A DNA stretch of 24,349 bases from Chloroflexota bacterium (GTDB lineage: Bacteria > Chloroflexota > Anaerolineae > B4-G1). The stretch spans positions 1 through 24,349 of the forward strand of contig JAAEPW010000034.1 of assembly GCA_024232355.1 (NCBI GenBank), given 5' to 3'. This document shows, piece after piece, positions 16,716 through 24,349 of the stretch (position 1 is the stretch's first letter; the number at the start of each line of letters is the position of its first letter). The position numbers were made by a program, and so were the translations under genes. Under the pieces are notes generated by a model. The model did not search any database, was not told the DNA's origin, and was given only the letters and a program-made list of their open reading frames with translations.

Positions 16716-19405
16716 TTGCTCCAAGGTATGTGTACTTTTTGATTTGCAATGGCGAGCAAGTAAAAGACTGCGGCCAAAGAAATCAGACACGGCCAAAGCG
16801 GCTGGCGCTCTAGGGCGCTTTCTAATTGGCGAGAGAACACCAAATCCTCGCCAGGTTTGAATTGTCCACCGCCCATCTGGGCGATTTCTTCGAGCAGGTC
16901 TGCATTAAGGCCCCAACTCGATGCCTCTGTAGTCGCTCGGTCGTCAATATCGCTCTCCAGAGGAATCAAGATTGGGATGCGCTGAGCGCGGGCCAGCGCG
17001 TCGGGTCCTGCTTCTTCTACGACCAACGTTGCCCTCTGTGTGTTTTCGGTACGGGGCACTCGCTCTGTTCCCTCAAAAGTGGCAGGGGAACCCTGCACGG
17101 GTATCATATCAAAGCCAATAGTACCGGCCGGAATCTCGATCTGGACGTCTAGTTTGTCGACTCTTGGAATCCCGTTCGTTTTGCTCTTGACCTCGATGTT
17201 CAGGGTGAGTCTACTGCCATCATCTGAAACATCAAATGTGTAGCGGTCACGCGCAGCATAGGGCACGGTTTGCTCGATCCACTCTCGAATGGCCTTGTTT
17301 CCCCCTGGGTGATCGATCCATTCCCTGTCAAAGCTGCCCGTAAACACACCAACCCGACCTTGTCCACCCTGTCCGTACACGAGTACCGGGTCAATGAATT
17401 TGGGCCTTACGGCCACGAGTTCTGCGTCATCTTTGGCATACGTGATGGCCGCGCCGTTTATATTCAGCGCGGGGATGGTGAGGTTTGGCCCACCGCGAAC
17501 ACGCGCCATTGACAGTGGGATGAAGGCTCCTTTCTCAAAGGACTTTTGACGTGTTTCAGGCTCAAAGAATGGTATTTGAATCCGCCGTGGGTCAAAGGAT
17601 CGATCAACCGTGAAAGGATCGGCCAGGTCGTTCAACGTCAAGTTGTCGGACGCGCGATTTCCACCCACATCGAACACCGTCGTCCGGCAGTCGGGGCGAC
17701 ACTGGGCAGTGTCGCGGTTGAATTCGTTATCCGATATAAAGATCAAACCGCAGTTTGTCATCTGGCGGTCGATGATCATTTCCAATGCTTCCTTGGGATC
17801 GGTACTGCCACCGGCAGTAATGTTGCCGATTTGTTCAAGTGCGTATCGTTTAATCTCTGCGCTTACCACCGTATCGGTCACAATGGGGATTGCACGGCTG
17901 TTAAATGCAATCACGTCCAGACGATCATCGGGCTCAAGTTGACTATCTACGATGTATTGTGCGATCTCGATAGCCTTGGCAATTTTCCAGCCCCCCATTT
18001 CATTCATTGAGTCGGAAGCATCAATCAGGATCACGACGTGGCGCGGCGGAGGCGCTATCGAGTAGGAGCGTGGATCGGTAAAGACGGGCAAGAGCGGAGC
18101 GATGACCGTGTTGTCATAAGTACTCAGAATGGTGTTGTCCTCTTCGCTAGCGCCCTCGTGGTCTCCATTTATCAGGATCAGCCCGAGGCCATCTTTCTCG
18201 ACCGCCATTGCTAGCGCCTCGAGCGTGTCGGAACTAAATGCGCCAGCGGATACCTCGCTGATGACGACGCTGTCATACTGGCTCAGGTTCACGTCCGGGA
18301 GCAACTCATCGGGAGAGAATGTGTCTATAGCCGCAAAGTCACGAGGGATTGCCTCCGTCCACAAATAGTCGCCGCCGACCGCCAGCAGGTGGATAGGACG
18401 GTTGATGTGCGTAAAAAGACGGCGGTGATGCGTGGGCGTGTCAGAATCAGTGTCAACCAGCACCAGGTCCACGAACTGAATGCCTATGCCCTCGAACCCG
18501 ATTGCGACACGAGGAGAGTGATACATGGATGACGGAAGAGAGTACGAGACGACGGAATTCCCTTCCCGTCCTACGTGCTCGACGATGTCGTCTTGTATAC
18601 CCAAATTTCTCGATATTCTCAACTCGACGTTTACCGGCCGAGACCCAACGTTATAAACGACGCCACGGAAATGTGTGGTGGAGCGCGCGTTTACCGGATT
18701 GGGCAGATTGGCGGCTGTGATTGCTAACTCTGGAACCAGGCTCTCAATGGGGAGAATGTGAATCGGTATGCCTTGGCGAGCAAGCTGTTGGGCAGCCACG
18801 TATGCGTTTCCCACGGTATCATTCCCGTCGCTGACCAAGAGCACTTGTCCACGGCCTCCCGCCCTGGCAATGAGTTCTCCGGCACGAGTCAACCCTGCCC
18901 CGATGTCGCTGCCATCTCCGGCGGCAAAATTTACATCTGGGTCCAGGCTATTCAGGTGCGTTAACAATGAGGCCAGTGTAAAATCATCGTCGTGCGAGAC
19001 GCCGCCACGAAAAGTGACAATACTCGCCGTGTATTGTTCCGGGGCGCTATCAACGATATTCTCTATCACGGGTGTCAACTCGTTGCGGATATAGTCCTCC
19101 AACCCACCATCCACACGAAGCACGCTGTCCGAAACGTCCAGGACGACGCACAAATGCTCTTCTTCGGGATCGGCGGGTATGGACCTGATGGGGTTCCACG
19201 CAGCCAACGCGAGGCAAATTGCCGCCAGGATGGTCAGCACAGTCACCGAAACCCGCCTGATTGGCGCCTTGCGGTTTCGGACGAGTCCGTACAACAACCG
19301 CACACCTGCAACGATGATCACGATCGCAGCCATTAGGGTAATCACCCAGTGCAGAGGCCAGGCATCAAACGGTTCAAAGTTGATAGCTTGCATCATAAAG
19401 TCCAT
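16685..19405 (-). CDS. Large membrane protein with two vWA domains and a GATase1-like domain
   Basis: A 906-residue protein. It has two N-terminal transmembrane helices (18-41 and 51-70), then a vWA domain with DVSDS (90-94), S166-D167 and VSDGND (191-196). A beta-sandwich region (about 225-320) is followed by a class I glutamine-amidotransferase-like segment (about 336-440; LLAVGGDYLW, VVISEVSAG, LILINGD). A second vWA domain carries DASDS (462-466), T535-D536 and ISDN (557-560). A beta-rich region and a C-terminal transmembrane helix (about 869-887) end the protein. Both vWA domains keep the MIDAS residues, so both can probably bind a metal. No catalytic Cys is obvious in the amidotransferase-like part, which is likely structural. 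Starts at 19405 or 19396 are both possible; the latter gives an ATGA overlap with the preceding gene. Function is unknown beyond being a probable MoxR client. Confidence 0.88.
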   Translation of the reverse strand: MDFMMQAINFEPFDAWPLHWVITLMAAIVIIVAGVRLLYGLVRNRKAPIRRVSVTVLTILAAICLALAAWNPIRSIPADPEEEHLCVVLDVSDSVLRVDGGLEDYIRNELTPVIENIVDSAPEQYTASIVTFRGGVSHDDDFTLASLLTHLNSLDPDVNFAAGDGSDIGAGLTRAGELIARAGGRGQVLLVSDGNDTVGNAYVAAQQLARQGIPIHILPIESLVPELAITAANLPNPVNARSTTHFRGVVYNVGSRPVNVELRISRNLGIQDDIVEHVGREGNSVVSYSLPSSMYHSPRVAIGFEGIGIQFVDLVLVDTDSDTPTHHRRLFTHINRPIHLLAVGGDYLWTEAIPRDFAAIDTFSPDELLPDVNLSQYDSVVISEVSAGAFSSDTLEALAMAVEKDGLGLILINGDHEGASEEDNTILSTYDNTVIAPLLPVFTDPRSYSIAPPPRHVVILIDASDSMNEMGGWKIAKAIEIAQYIVDSQLEPDDRLDVIAFNSRAIPIVTDTVVSAEIKRYALEQIGNITAGGSTDPKEALEMIIDRQMTNCGLIFISDNEFNRDTAQCRPDCRTTVFDVGGNRASDNLTLNDLADPFTVDRSFDPRRIQIPFFEPETRQKSFEKGAFIPLSMARVRGGPNLTIPALNINGAAITYAKDDAELVAVRPKFIDPVLVYGQGGQGRVGVFTGSFDREWIDHPGGNKAIREWIEQTVPYAARDRYTFDVSDDGSRLTLNIEVKSKTNGIPRVDKLDVQIEIPAGTIGFDMIPVQGSPATFEGTERVPRTENTQRATLVVEEAGPDALARAQRIPILIPLESDIDDRATTEASSWGLNADLLEEIAQMGGGQFKPGEDLVFSRQLESALERQPLWPCLISLAAVFYLLAIANQKVHIPWSKWLNRREHQM
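16719..16722 (-). promoter_or_regulatory. Ribosome binding site (GGAG) deciding the start at 16715
   Basis: TTGGAG precedes the ATG at 16713-16715 with a short 3-base spacer. It lies within the end of the double-vWA gene, so translation is probably coupled. It is the best ribosome site among the three candidate starts. Confidence 0.45.
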
Positions 19406-21084
19406 CTGGATAATGTCAGGATACGCTCAATCGTCAAGAACAGTGTGGCGAGCGTAATCAGTATCAACCAAAGTGGAAATGTATCTGCGGCGGCGCGAAG
19501 CGGCTGGATGTCCTCGATACGGCCATCTGACCTTGGGGGATAGGTATATCCCTCGCCAGGGTGCAGCGCGCTGCGATTGCCTTCTCTAGTTGGATGTTGA
19601 GAAGACGTCAAGGTATACAACGGCGCTGGCGTATATTCTCCCAACAACCAACGCAAGGCATTAAAAAAAGCTGTGTTGGAAAAGGCTTCCAGGTTTTCGT
19701 CTGAATCAGAGACCGGCAATCCCGGCACGTAGGCTGCTGGTAACACATTGCTCGCAGCAAACCATGTCAAACCACCGTTATCATATAGAACTGATCGCAA
19801 AGGATCGTCCTCGGGCAAGCTGATACCCTGAATATCAAGCCTTTCGGCAACGTCAAAGTTGATGCCGTCTAATAGAGGGTTTTCGAAAAAGAACCGGATT
19901 TCTTTGCCTGCCTCGATAGAACCCTGCCCGTAACCACTGCCCACCAGCAGCACTGGTACGTCGTCGCTCTCTAGTTCTCCTGGGTACGAGATGATTCGTA
20001 TGTGCGGATCACTCGCATCAGGTTGCCAGCCGAGTGTGTCCAGGAGGGTTTTGTCTTCCAACTGCCAGTCGGCGCGGATCTGCTCGACAAGGTCGTAGGC
20101 AATGGTCACTTGGTCGTCCAAAGAATACGCGCCGCCTTTGGATAATGCGAGTGTGTAATGCCCAACTCTTGGCAGAGAAACTAGCAGGGAAGAACGTCCG
20201 AGCCGGTCCCAGTTGACGTTCTCTAGTTTCATCTCATCATTGCGTTCGTCTGTGACTGTCAGAGTGGTTTCTAATGGGATGCTGCCATAAGCAGCCAATT
20301 CGACTTTAATCTCGCCGGTTGTGTTGAACACGGTGCCTGTTCTCTGGACGTTCACGATACCGACGTTATCCACCTGGGTAGCAACGTCTAGCCAAATCGT
20401 TTGAGTAGTCGTTTGGACGTCTCCGCTGGACAGGCTTTCTTCGTTGATCCACACTGGCGCTGGCATATCGGTGACGACGAGCACGTGTGTGGCTGGGCAA
20501 CTGCTGTCACTATTCGATTCGGTAGAACGTTTGATAGAACGTTCGATCAAACCACGAACCAAGCCTACGTCGGTTCCCAGCGGGCGATGTTGGATACCGC
20601 TCACTGCGTCCAGAACTGCATCCGGCGAGACATTGGGTTGGATATTTTTTTCACCCAGATCAAAAGTATAAAAGTCGATACACACGTCACTGTCTAGTTT
20701 GTTCAGGTGTGTGACCAACCTTTCCACCTGGCGACAAGCGAGGTCGATGCGAGTTTGACTGCCTTCCAGCGTGCTCATACTCGCCGACGTGTCGAGTGTG
20801 ATCCAGACCCCAACGTGCTCCTGTTGGGGTTTGATGTCGATAGCAATCTTTGCGCAGATTGCGGCTATCAGAAGCATCACGAGAGTCATGCACTGCAACA
20901 CAAATATCCAAGTCAAACGCAGAGTGCGCCAGCGAGGAACCTGGATGTCCGGTGCTCTTTCTTCTACTTGAAAGAATACAGCAGACGATATGGGGAATTG
21001 TGTGTAGTGTGGGCTAGTCAAGTAGAGAACGATCAATGCTGCAATCGTTGTCCCGATTACCCCAGTGGCGATAGCGATAATCAT
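19393..21084 (-). CDS. BatA-like membrane protein with one vWA domain
   Basis: A 563-residue membrane protein. Residues 3-22 and 57-80 are transmembrane, with a SxxxFFQVEERAP-type loop between them, the layout of the BatA/aerotolerance N-terminal domain (PF07584). A vWA domain follows with a complete metal-binding set: DTSAS (98-102), Thr 171 and Asp 206. A beta-rich region (about 245-330) and a glutamine-amidotransferase-like segment (about 360-450) come next, and a last transmembrane helix lies at 536-553. The start is the ATG at 21084, which makes an ATGA overlap with DUF58; a GTG at 21183 would add 33 residues lying inside the DUF58 gene. Proteins of this kind are considered MoxR clients that bind metal-dependent ligands at the membrane. 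Length and C-terminal region are closer to the large vWA membrane proteins of Chloroflexota and Planctomycetes than to short BatA. Confidence 0.88.
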   Translation of the reverse strand: MIIAIATGVIGTTIAALIVLYLTSPHYTQFPISSAVFFQVEERAPDIQVPRWRTLRLTWIFVLQCMTLVMLLIAAICAKIAIDIKPQQEHVGVWITLDTSASMSTLEGSQTRIDLACRQVERLVTHLNKLDSDVCIDFYTFDLGEKNIQPNVSPDAVLDAVSGIQHRPLGTDVGLVRGLIERSIKRSTESNSDSSCPATHVLVVTDMPAPVWINEESLSSGDVQTTTQTIWLDVATQVDNVGIVNVQRTGTVFNTTGEIKVELAAYGSIPLETTLTVTDERNDEMKLENVNWDRLGRSSLLVSLPRVGHYTLALSKGGAYSLDDQVTIAYDLVEQIRADWQLEDKTLLDTLGWQPDASDPHIRIISYPGELESDDVPVLLVGSGYGQGSIEAGKEIRFFFENPLLDGINFDVAERLDIQGISLPEDDPLRSVLYDNGGLTWFAASNVLPAAYVPGLPVSDSDENLEAFSNTAFFNALRWLLGEYTPAPLYTLTSSQHPTREGNRSALHPGEGYTYPPRSDGRIEDIQPLRAAADTFPLWLILITLATLFLTIERILTLSRWTL

Positions 21085-22061
21085 ACGTCTCTCATAAATA
21101 GGCGTTGCAACAAACGGTCCTCTACGAACCGGGCCTTGAAAAACTCGGCAATATGCTCGTGCAAATCGCTGCGTGCATCCCACGACCAGATGGTATGATC
21201 GGCAACGCTCAAAAATGCGTGTTTGTGCTTGTTAACCATTGTACCAACAGAAGCGATCATATCATCGGTGACAACGAGCCTCTTTTCGCTTGTGCCTGGG
21301 CCAAAAATGGCTCGGGCACCGCGCCCTAGAGTGAATTGCTCATAGCGCCAACTATCGAGGTCCACGAGAATCACCCAGCGCATTTTGTCTTTTGCCATTT
21401 TGATACGATGCAACAGACGCCGAGCCTCACCTTGCTCTTGATGACCAAAGTAAAAATCGGTGAGAATGATCCAAACGGAGGCAGGTGGAAGACATCGATC
21501 CAATTCTGAAGCATTGAACTGCTCATTAAAGGTAATTTTGCCTGCGACACGATCTATTTCTGGACGGATGCGGAGCGGGTCGTTTGTCCCTCTGAACTCG
21601 TGCAGCCGCAGCCGAGTCCCAAACAGCGGATGCAAGACAACTCGATCCCCGGCACGCAGAGCAACAATCGACAGTGCTTCTGCCAGCCAACGAGCGACCT
21701 GAAGTTTGGAGATATTTACAGCAGAGCGTGAATTGCTCTGGAGAGGACGGGGCCAAGTCATCGTCTCACGCGTATCAATTGAGACTACCAGTTTCAAATG
21801 TTCCTCGGCCATGAACTTGCGAACTAGCAAGTCTTCCCAGTAATTCGCACTGCCCTTGGCCATCGTACGCACAGACGCGCGCCAGTCGATGTGGCGAACG
21901 TCATCACCGATTGTGTACCGGGCGTACTCTTGAAACTCGAGGCTCTGTCCCATTCTGCGGGTGATATGACCACCGACCAAATGGGGACGGACGTGACGTC
22001 GCGCTCTGAGCCGGTACTGTTCCAGAAAAGACATAGACACGGGTAGGTTGGAGAACTCCAT
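21081..22061 (-). CDS. DUF58 domain protein
   Basis: A 326-residue protein with the two hallmarks of DUF58. The first is the FQEYARYTIGDDVRHIDWRAS block (residues 43-63). The second is RKFMAEEHLKLVVSIDTRETM (81-101), the first strand of a vWA-like fold in which Asp 96 takes the place of the metal-site motif. DUF58 proteins are encoded beside MoxR ATPases across bacteria and are thought to be their partners or clients. No transmembrane segment is seen, though many DUF58 proteins have two N-terminal ones, so this is the short soluble form. It starts 3 bp after the MoxR stop; the ATG has a weak ribosome site and Met 10 is an alternative. Its stop overlaps the next gene by 4 bp (ATGA). Confidence 0.93.
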   Translation of the reverse strand: MEFSNLPVSMSFLEQYRLRARRHVRPHLVGGHITRRMGQSLEFQEYARYTIGDDVRHIDWRASVRTMAKGSANYWEDLLVRKFMAEEHLKLVVSIDTRETMTWPRPLQSNSRSAVNISKLQVARWLAEALSIVALRAGDRVVLHPLFGTRLRLHEFRGTNDPLRIRPEIDRVAGKITFNEQFNASELDRCLPPASVWIILTDFYFGHQEQGEARRLLHRIKMAKDKMRWVILVDLDSWRYEQFTLGRGARAIFGPGTSEKRLVVTDDMIASVGTMVNKHKHAFLSVADHTIWSWDARSDLHEHIAEFFKARFVEDRLLQRLFMRDV

Positions 22062-22064
22062 GAT

Positions 22065-23288
22065 TCAGTATATTATACTCTCGACAATTTCGCTCAGTGT
22101 TATCTTGAACAATCTCGATTGCTCGCGGGCGTGTCTATCCTGCACAGGTGTACAAGCATTGCACAAATCGCGCAAGTAATAGTCCAACAGCCGGGTGTCA
22201 GGTATACCAGGATATTTACCCCGATATTCTTCGTGCCCATCGTACCGCAGCTTGACGCGGTGGCGTAACGTAGGAATGATGATTTTGGCGAGGGCAATGT
22301 TGTCTGCCCAGGTGGTCGTTTCAAAGAACAGGCACCATGCTTTGGTTCCTCGCATCATAGCGGTAGCAGCACGTGGCCCCAAACCGTATTCGAGCATATT
22401 GACAAGTTCTTGGCGCGTCTCGCGGGATTTTTTGTCCAGGCTATCACTCTCGTTTGAGCGGTTGTTGGTAACCAGAAACAGGTTCTTGATGTGTTCACGC
22501 ACAATCGGATCCGGTTCCATACACCGAATATATTTGCGCAGATTTTGGTACCATTGAAGCGATACTTTGAACTCACAAGCTGCCCGGACAGACTTTTCTT
22601 CTGTTTCAGCTTTGGGAGCGGTTGGATCGATTACGCCAGTATCCTTTGCCATGATCAAATCGAGCACATCGCCACCGGGCACGGGCATGAGGATTTTGAA
22701 CATGAAACGATCCGACTGCGCTTCTGGCAACTGATATGTACCTGCGTGATCGATGGGGTTTTGGGTAGCCAGCACCATGAACGGCATCATCTCGTCTGTT
22801 TTGTCGTCTTTGGTCTCTTTGAATTCTCCCGATGGGACGTGATAGCACTTGCCGCCAACTGTGACTTGGCGCTCTGCCATTGCTTCGAGCAATGCAGACT
22901 GCGTTTTGGGCGTGGCCCGGTTGATCTCATCCGCGAGCAGCAAGTTGCGAAATACCGGGCCTGGCTGGAAGGTAAACGTCGAAACATACCCCCCCCCCGT
23001 GCCGCTTGGCATCTCTGTGCCGATAATGTCGGTGGGCATAAGATCAGGAGTGAACTGGATGCGACCAAAATCAAGGTTTAACGTATAGCTCAACGTTTTG
23101 ACCAGTTGAGTTTTGCCTAGTCCGGGGTTGCCCTCCAACAGAACGTGCCCGTCAGAGTACACAGAGATCAGGCACAGACGAATGACGTCGTCCATCCCAT
23201 ACATGTGTTTTTTGACGCCATCCACTATAGCATCGACAAAGACTCTACTGGATTTCCGTTCCTCTAGAGATAAACTGTCATAGGTCAT
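22065..23288 (-). CDS. MoxR-family AAA+ ATPase
   Basis: A 407-residue cytoplasmic AAA+ ATPase of the MoxR family (AAA_3). These act as chaperone-like remodellers, usually on proteins with von Willebrand A domains encoded nearby. Visible motifs: Walker A GNPGLGKT (residues 53-60), the MoxR block FTPDLMPTDIIGTE (79-92), Walker B LLLADEINR (116-124), sensor 1 ATQN (174-177) and the arginine-finger block QLPEAQSDRF (186-195). The C-terminal helical lid follows. I place the start at the ATG at 23288. It lies 2 bp after the upstream stop behind GGGGTGG, and the family's usual N-terminus begins there; a TTG at 23330 would add 14 unconvincing residues. The gene is 3 bp from DUF58, the usual MoxR partner. 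A run of ten G on the coding strand sits at 22989-22998. The family call is firm; the substrate is unknown. Confidence 0.96.
   Translation of the reverse strand: MTYDSLSLEERKSSRVFVDAIVDGVKKHMYGMDDVIRLCLISVYSDGHVLLEGNPGLGKTQLVKTLSYTLNLDFGRIQFTPDLMPTDIIGTEMPSGTGGGYVSTFTFQPGPVFRNLLLADEINRATPKTQSALLEAMAERQVTVGGKCYHVPSGEFKETKDDKTDEMMPFMVLATQNPIDHAGTYQLPEAQSDRFMFKILMPVPGGDVLDLIMAKDTGVIDPTAPKAETEEKSVRAACEFKVSLQWYQNLRKYIRCMEPDPIVREHIKNLFLVTNNRSNESDSLDKKSRETRQELVNMLEYGLGPRAATAMMRGTKAWCLFFETTTWADNIALAKIIIPTLRHRVKLRYDGHEEYRGKYPGIPDTRLLDYYLRDLCNACTPVQDRHAREQSRLFKITLSEIVESIIY
22989..22998 (-). repeat. Homopolymer tract, G10 on the coding strand, inside the MoxR gene
   Basis: Ten consecutive C on the plus strand read as G10 in the MoxR gene and encode part of the Gly-Thr-Gly-Gly-Gly-Tyr loop near residues 96-101, between the Walker A and Walker B motifs. 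The frame is intact at length 10. A change of one base would destroy the ATPase. Confidence 0.95.
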
Positions 23289-23290
23289 AG

Positions 23291-24349
23291 TTACCACCCC
23301 AACCCATCGCCAAGTAGGGCGATGATCCAATTGTGAATGTACTGAATAGGCGAGAGAGAGGGGCTCAAATCTGTAGCGATAGGTGCGTTGTCTGGATCGC
23401 CGTCGCCATCGGAGACAGTTCCCCCAGGTGGTTCTGGCGGGCGAGTCGGTGGTTCAGTGCCTCTGCGCGTCGATTGTAACATCATAGGTGGAATCTCCAC
23501 TTCAATGCACTGACCAAGAGTCGGCGGTTCCGGTGCAACTCTCGGTGATGGTTGTCGCTCATCTTCCCTATCGGATGAAGGGTCTTGCTCCCTTTCTGGC
23601 TGTTGCTGCCTTGGACTTGACTCACCGCCTCCGTCGGAATTACCATTGTTGTCGTTTTGTTCGTTTGATTCATCAGAATCCGAGTTCCCTTCCTCATCTC
23701 TACGAGGTCCGGCGTCATCATTAGGGGGTGTGGATCCATCCTCATTATCAGGGGGGGCAGTGCGGCCTCCATTGTCAGGGGATCCAGTTTCGTCTTTGTT
23801 GTCAGGGGATCCAGTTTCGTCTTTGTTGTCAGAGAACATGGTTTCGTCCTCGTTACCAAAGGGAGTCGCTGTGGCCTCGACACTGATGTCATCTTGCCCT
23901 TTACTCTCTTCAGGGGTAATAACCTCATCTTCTTCCTCGCCCTCATCAGGGGCGATAGCCTCATTTTCTCCCTCATCATCGTCGCGTGGGTGAGGATAGC
24001 TGTGCGCACGGTCGCGAGGTTGGAGAACGTTACTTGCACCCTCACCATTGCCGGTAGTGGCGTCGTCCATCGATGTGTTCTCGTCGCTCGTTGTGCTGGA
24101 AGAGGGGGTGGCGTCTTGAGTGCCGCTTTCGTTTGGACCGCCAGGGTCCGACGCGGTCGAGCCGCCATCGTTCCCGCTCCCATCAGTGGTCGTATCGGGA
24201 GAGGGGGTGGCGTCTTGAGTGCCGCTTTCGTTTGGACCGCCAGGGTCCGACGCGGTCGAGCCGCCATCGTTCCCGCTCCCATCGGTGGTTGTATCGGGAG
24301 AGGGGGTGGCGTCTTGAGTGCCGCTCTCATTTGGGCCGCCAGGGTCCGA
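23291..24349 (-). CDS. Acidic, disordered repeat protein, C-terminal part (5' end outside window)
   Basis: This is an open frame of 352 visible residues that runs off the window edge; its true start is not in view. The visible part is almost wholly low complexity and rich in Asp, Glu, Ser, Pro, Gly and Thr. It begins with a 33-residue tandem repeat (core SDPGGPNESGTQDATPSP), followed by short acidic stretches and a 9-residue repeat (GSPDNKDET). Only the last ~20 residues (PIQYIHNWIIALLGDGLGW) are hydrophobic. The frame is secure because all five base differences between copies of the 99 bp repeat are synonymous in it. An ATG at 24070 lies inside this frame and is probably internal. The stop is 2 bp before the MoxR start, so it is the leading visible gene of that operon. 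No family is recognised. An extended linker or stalk, possibly of a larger envelope protein, is a guess from composition. Confidence 0.75.
   Translation of the reverse strand, partial: SDPGGPNESGTQDATPSPDTTTDGSGNDGGSTASDPGGPNESGTQDATPSPDTTTDGSGNDGGSTASDPGGPNESGTQDATPSSSTTSDENTSMDDATTGNGEGASNVLQPRDRAHSYPHPRDDDEGENEAIAPDEGEEEDEVITPEESKGQDDISVEATATPFGNEDETMFSDNKDETGSPDNKDETGSPDNGGRTAPPDNEDGSTPPNDDAGPRRDEEGNSDSDESNEQNDNNGNSDGGGESSPRQQQPEREQDPSSDREDERQPSPRVAPEPPTLGQCIEVEIPPMMLQSTRRGTEPPTRPPEPPGGTVSDGDGDPDNAPIATDLSPSLSPIQYIHNWIIALLGDGLGW
23776..23829 (-). repeat. 27-bp direct repeat, 2 copies
   Basis: Two adjacent 27 bp copies (23776-23802 and 23803-23829) lie inside the acidic repeat protein and encode the 9-residue unit GSPDNKDET twice. 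Degenerate versions follow (SPDNGGRTA, PPDNEDGST). This is a second, independent expansion within the same disordered region. Confidence 0.9.
24101..24349 (-). repeat. 99-bp in-frame tandem repeat, about 2.5 copies, continues past the window
   Basis: Copies begin at 24101, 24200 and 24299 (the last cut by the window edge), with an exact 99 bp period, so 33 codons each. Copies 1 and 2 differ at 2 of 99 bases; the visible 51 bases of copy 3 differ from copy 1 at 3. All five differences are synonymous in the frame that ends at 23291. The encoded unit is rich in Gly, Ser, Thr, Asp and Pro. The copy number beyond the edge is unknown. Confidence 0.95.

Noticed and set aside
21085..21183. Longer GTG start for the BatA-like protein
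   Set aside because: The 33 extra residues are basic and Cys-containing and just read through the end of DUF58. The ATG at 21084 has an ATGA overlap and starts at the first membrane helix.
23482..24330. Minus-strand open frame of 282 codons rich in Pro, Thr, Lys and Arg
   Set aside because: It is the out-of-frame reading of the 99-bp repeat. The differences between repeat copies are synonymous only in the other frame, which also leads into the MoxR gene with a 2 bp gap.
1..24349. CRISPR arrays, tRNA or rRNA genes, insertion sequences, attachment sites
   Set aside because: I saw no regularly spaced repeats with unique spacers, no transposase or integrase motifs and no cloverleaf or rRNA-like stretch. 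The only tandem repeats are coding ones in the acidic protein.

Overview
The window comes from a bacterial genome of roughly even base composition. It is packed on the minus strand with one co-directional run of eleven genes, and I find no convincing gene on the plus strand. No rRNA, tRNA, CRISPR array, transposase or integrase is visible. A Chloroflexota-type bacterium (Anaerolineae and relatives) is my best guess. It rests on style only: a TPTPSLTP linker, a very large single-pass membrane protein built of propeller-like repeats, and MoxR/DUF58/von Willebrand A gene sets. I would not rely on it without a marker gene.

In transcription order (high to low coordinates), module 1 spans about 24349-15699. 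It starts with the C-terminal part of a disordered acidic protein carrying a 33-residue (99 bp) tandem repeat, running off the window edge. Then come a MoxR AAA+ ATPase, a DUF58 protein, a BatA-like membrane protein with one vWA domain, a larger membrane protein with two vWA domains, and a tryptophan-rich protein of unknown family. These genes touch or overlap (gaps of 2-3 bp or overlaps of 4-31 bp), so they are almost certainly one operon. MoxR + DUF58 + membrane vWA is a recurrent set in which the ATPase is thought to act as a chaperone or remodeller on vWA clients.

Module 2 (15584-8504) follows after a 114 bp gap that holds a weak terminator-like hairpin. It starts with a second MoxR ATPase of the RavA type. 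A 600-residue unknown protein sits where RavA's vWA partner ViaA would be expected. Next come a 739-residue unknown protein ending in a long coiled coil, a small very basic amphipathic protein, and a membrane protein with two or three transmembrane segments and a helical cytoplasmic region. The last junctions are ATGA overlaps.

The run ends with an 8.2 kb gene (8372-141) for a 2743-residue protein: one N-terminal transmembrane anchor, then about 2690 extracytoplasmic residues of repeated propeller-like units. My reading (inference) is one envelope-associated machine: two distinct MoxR ATPases, several vWA proteins, helical and membrane adaptors, and a giant surface protein that could sense or bind something outside. 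Several of its proteins match nothing I recognise, and the double MoxR layout with the giant propeller is the part that may be undescribed.
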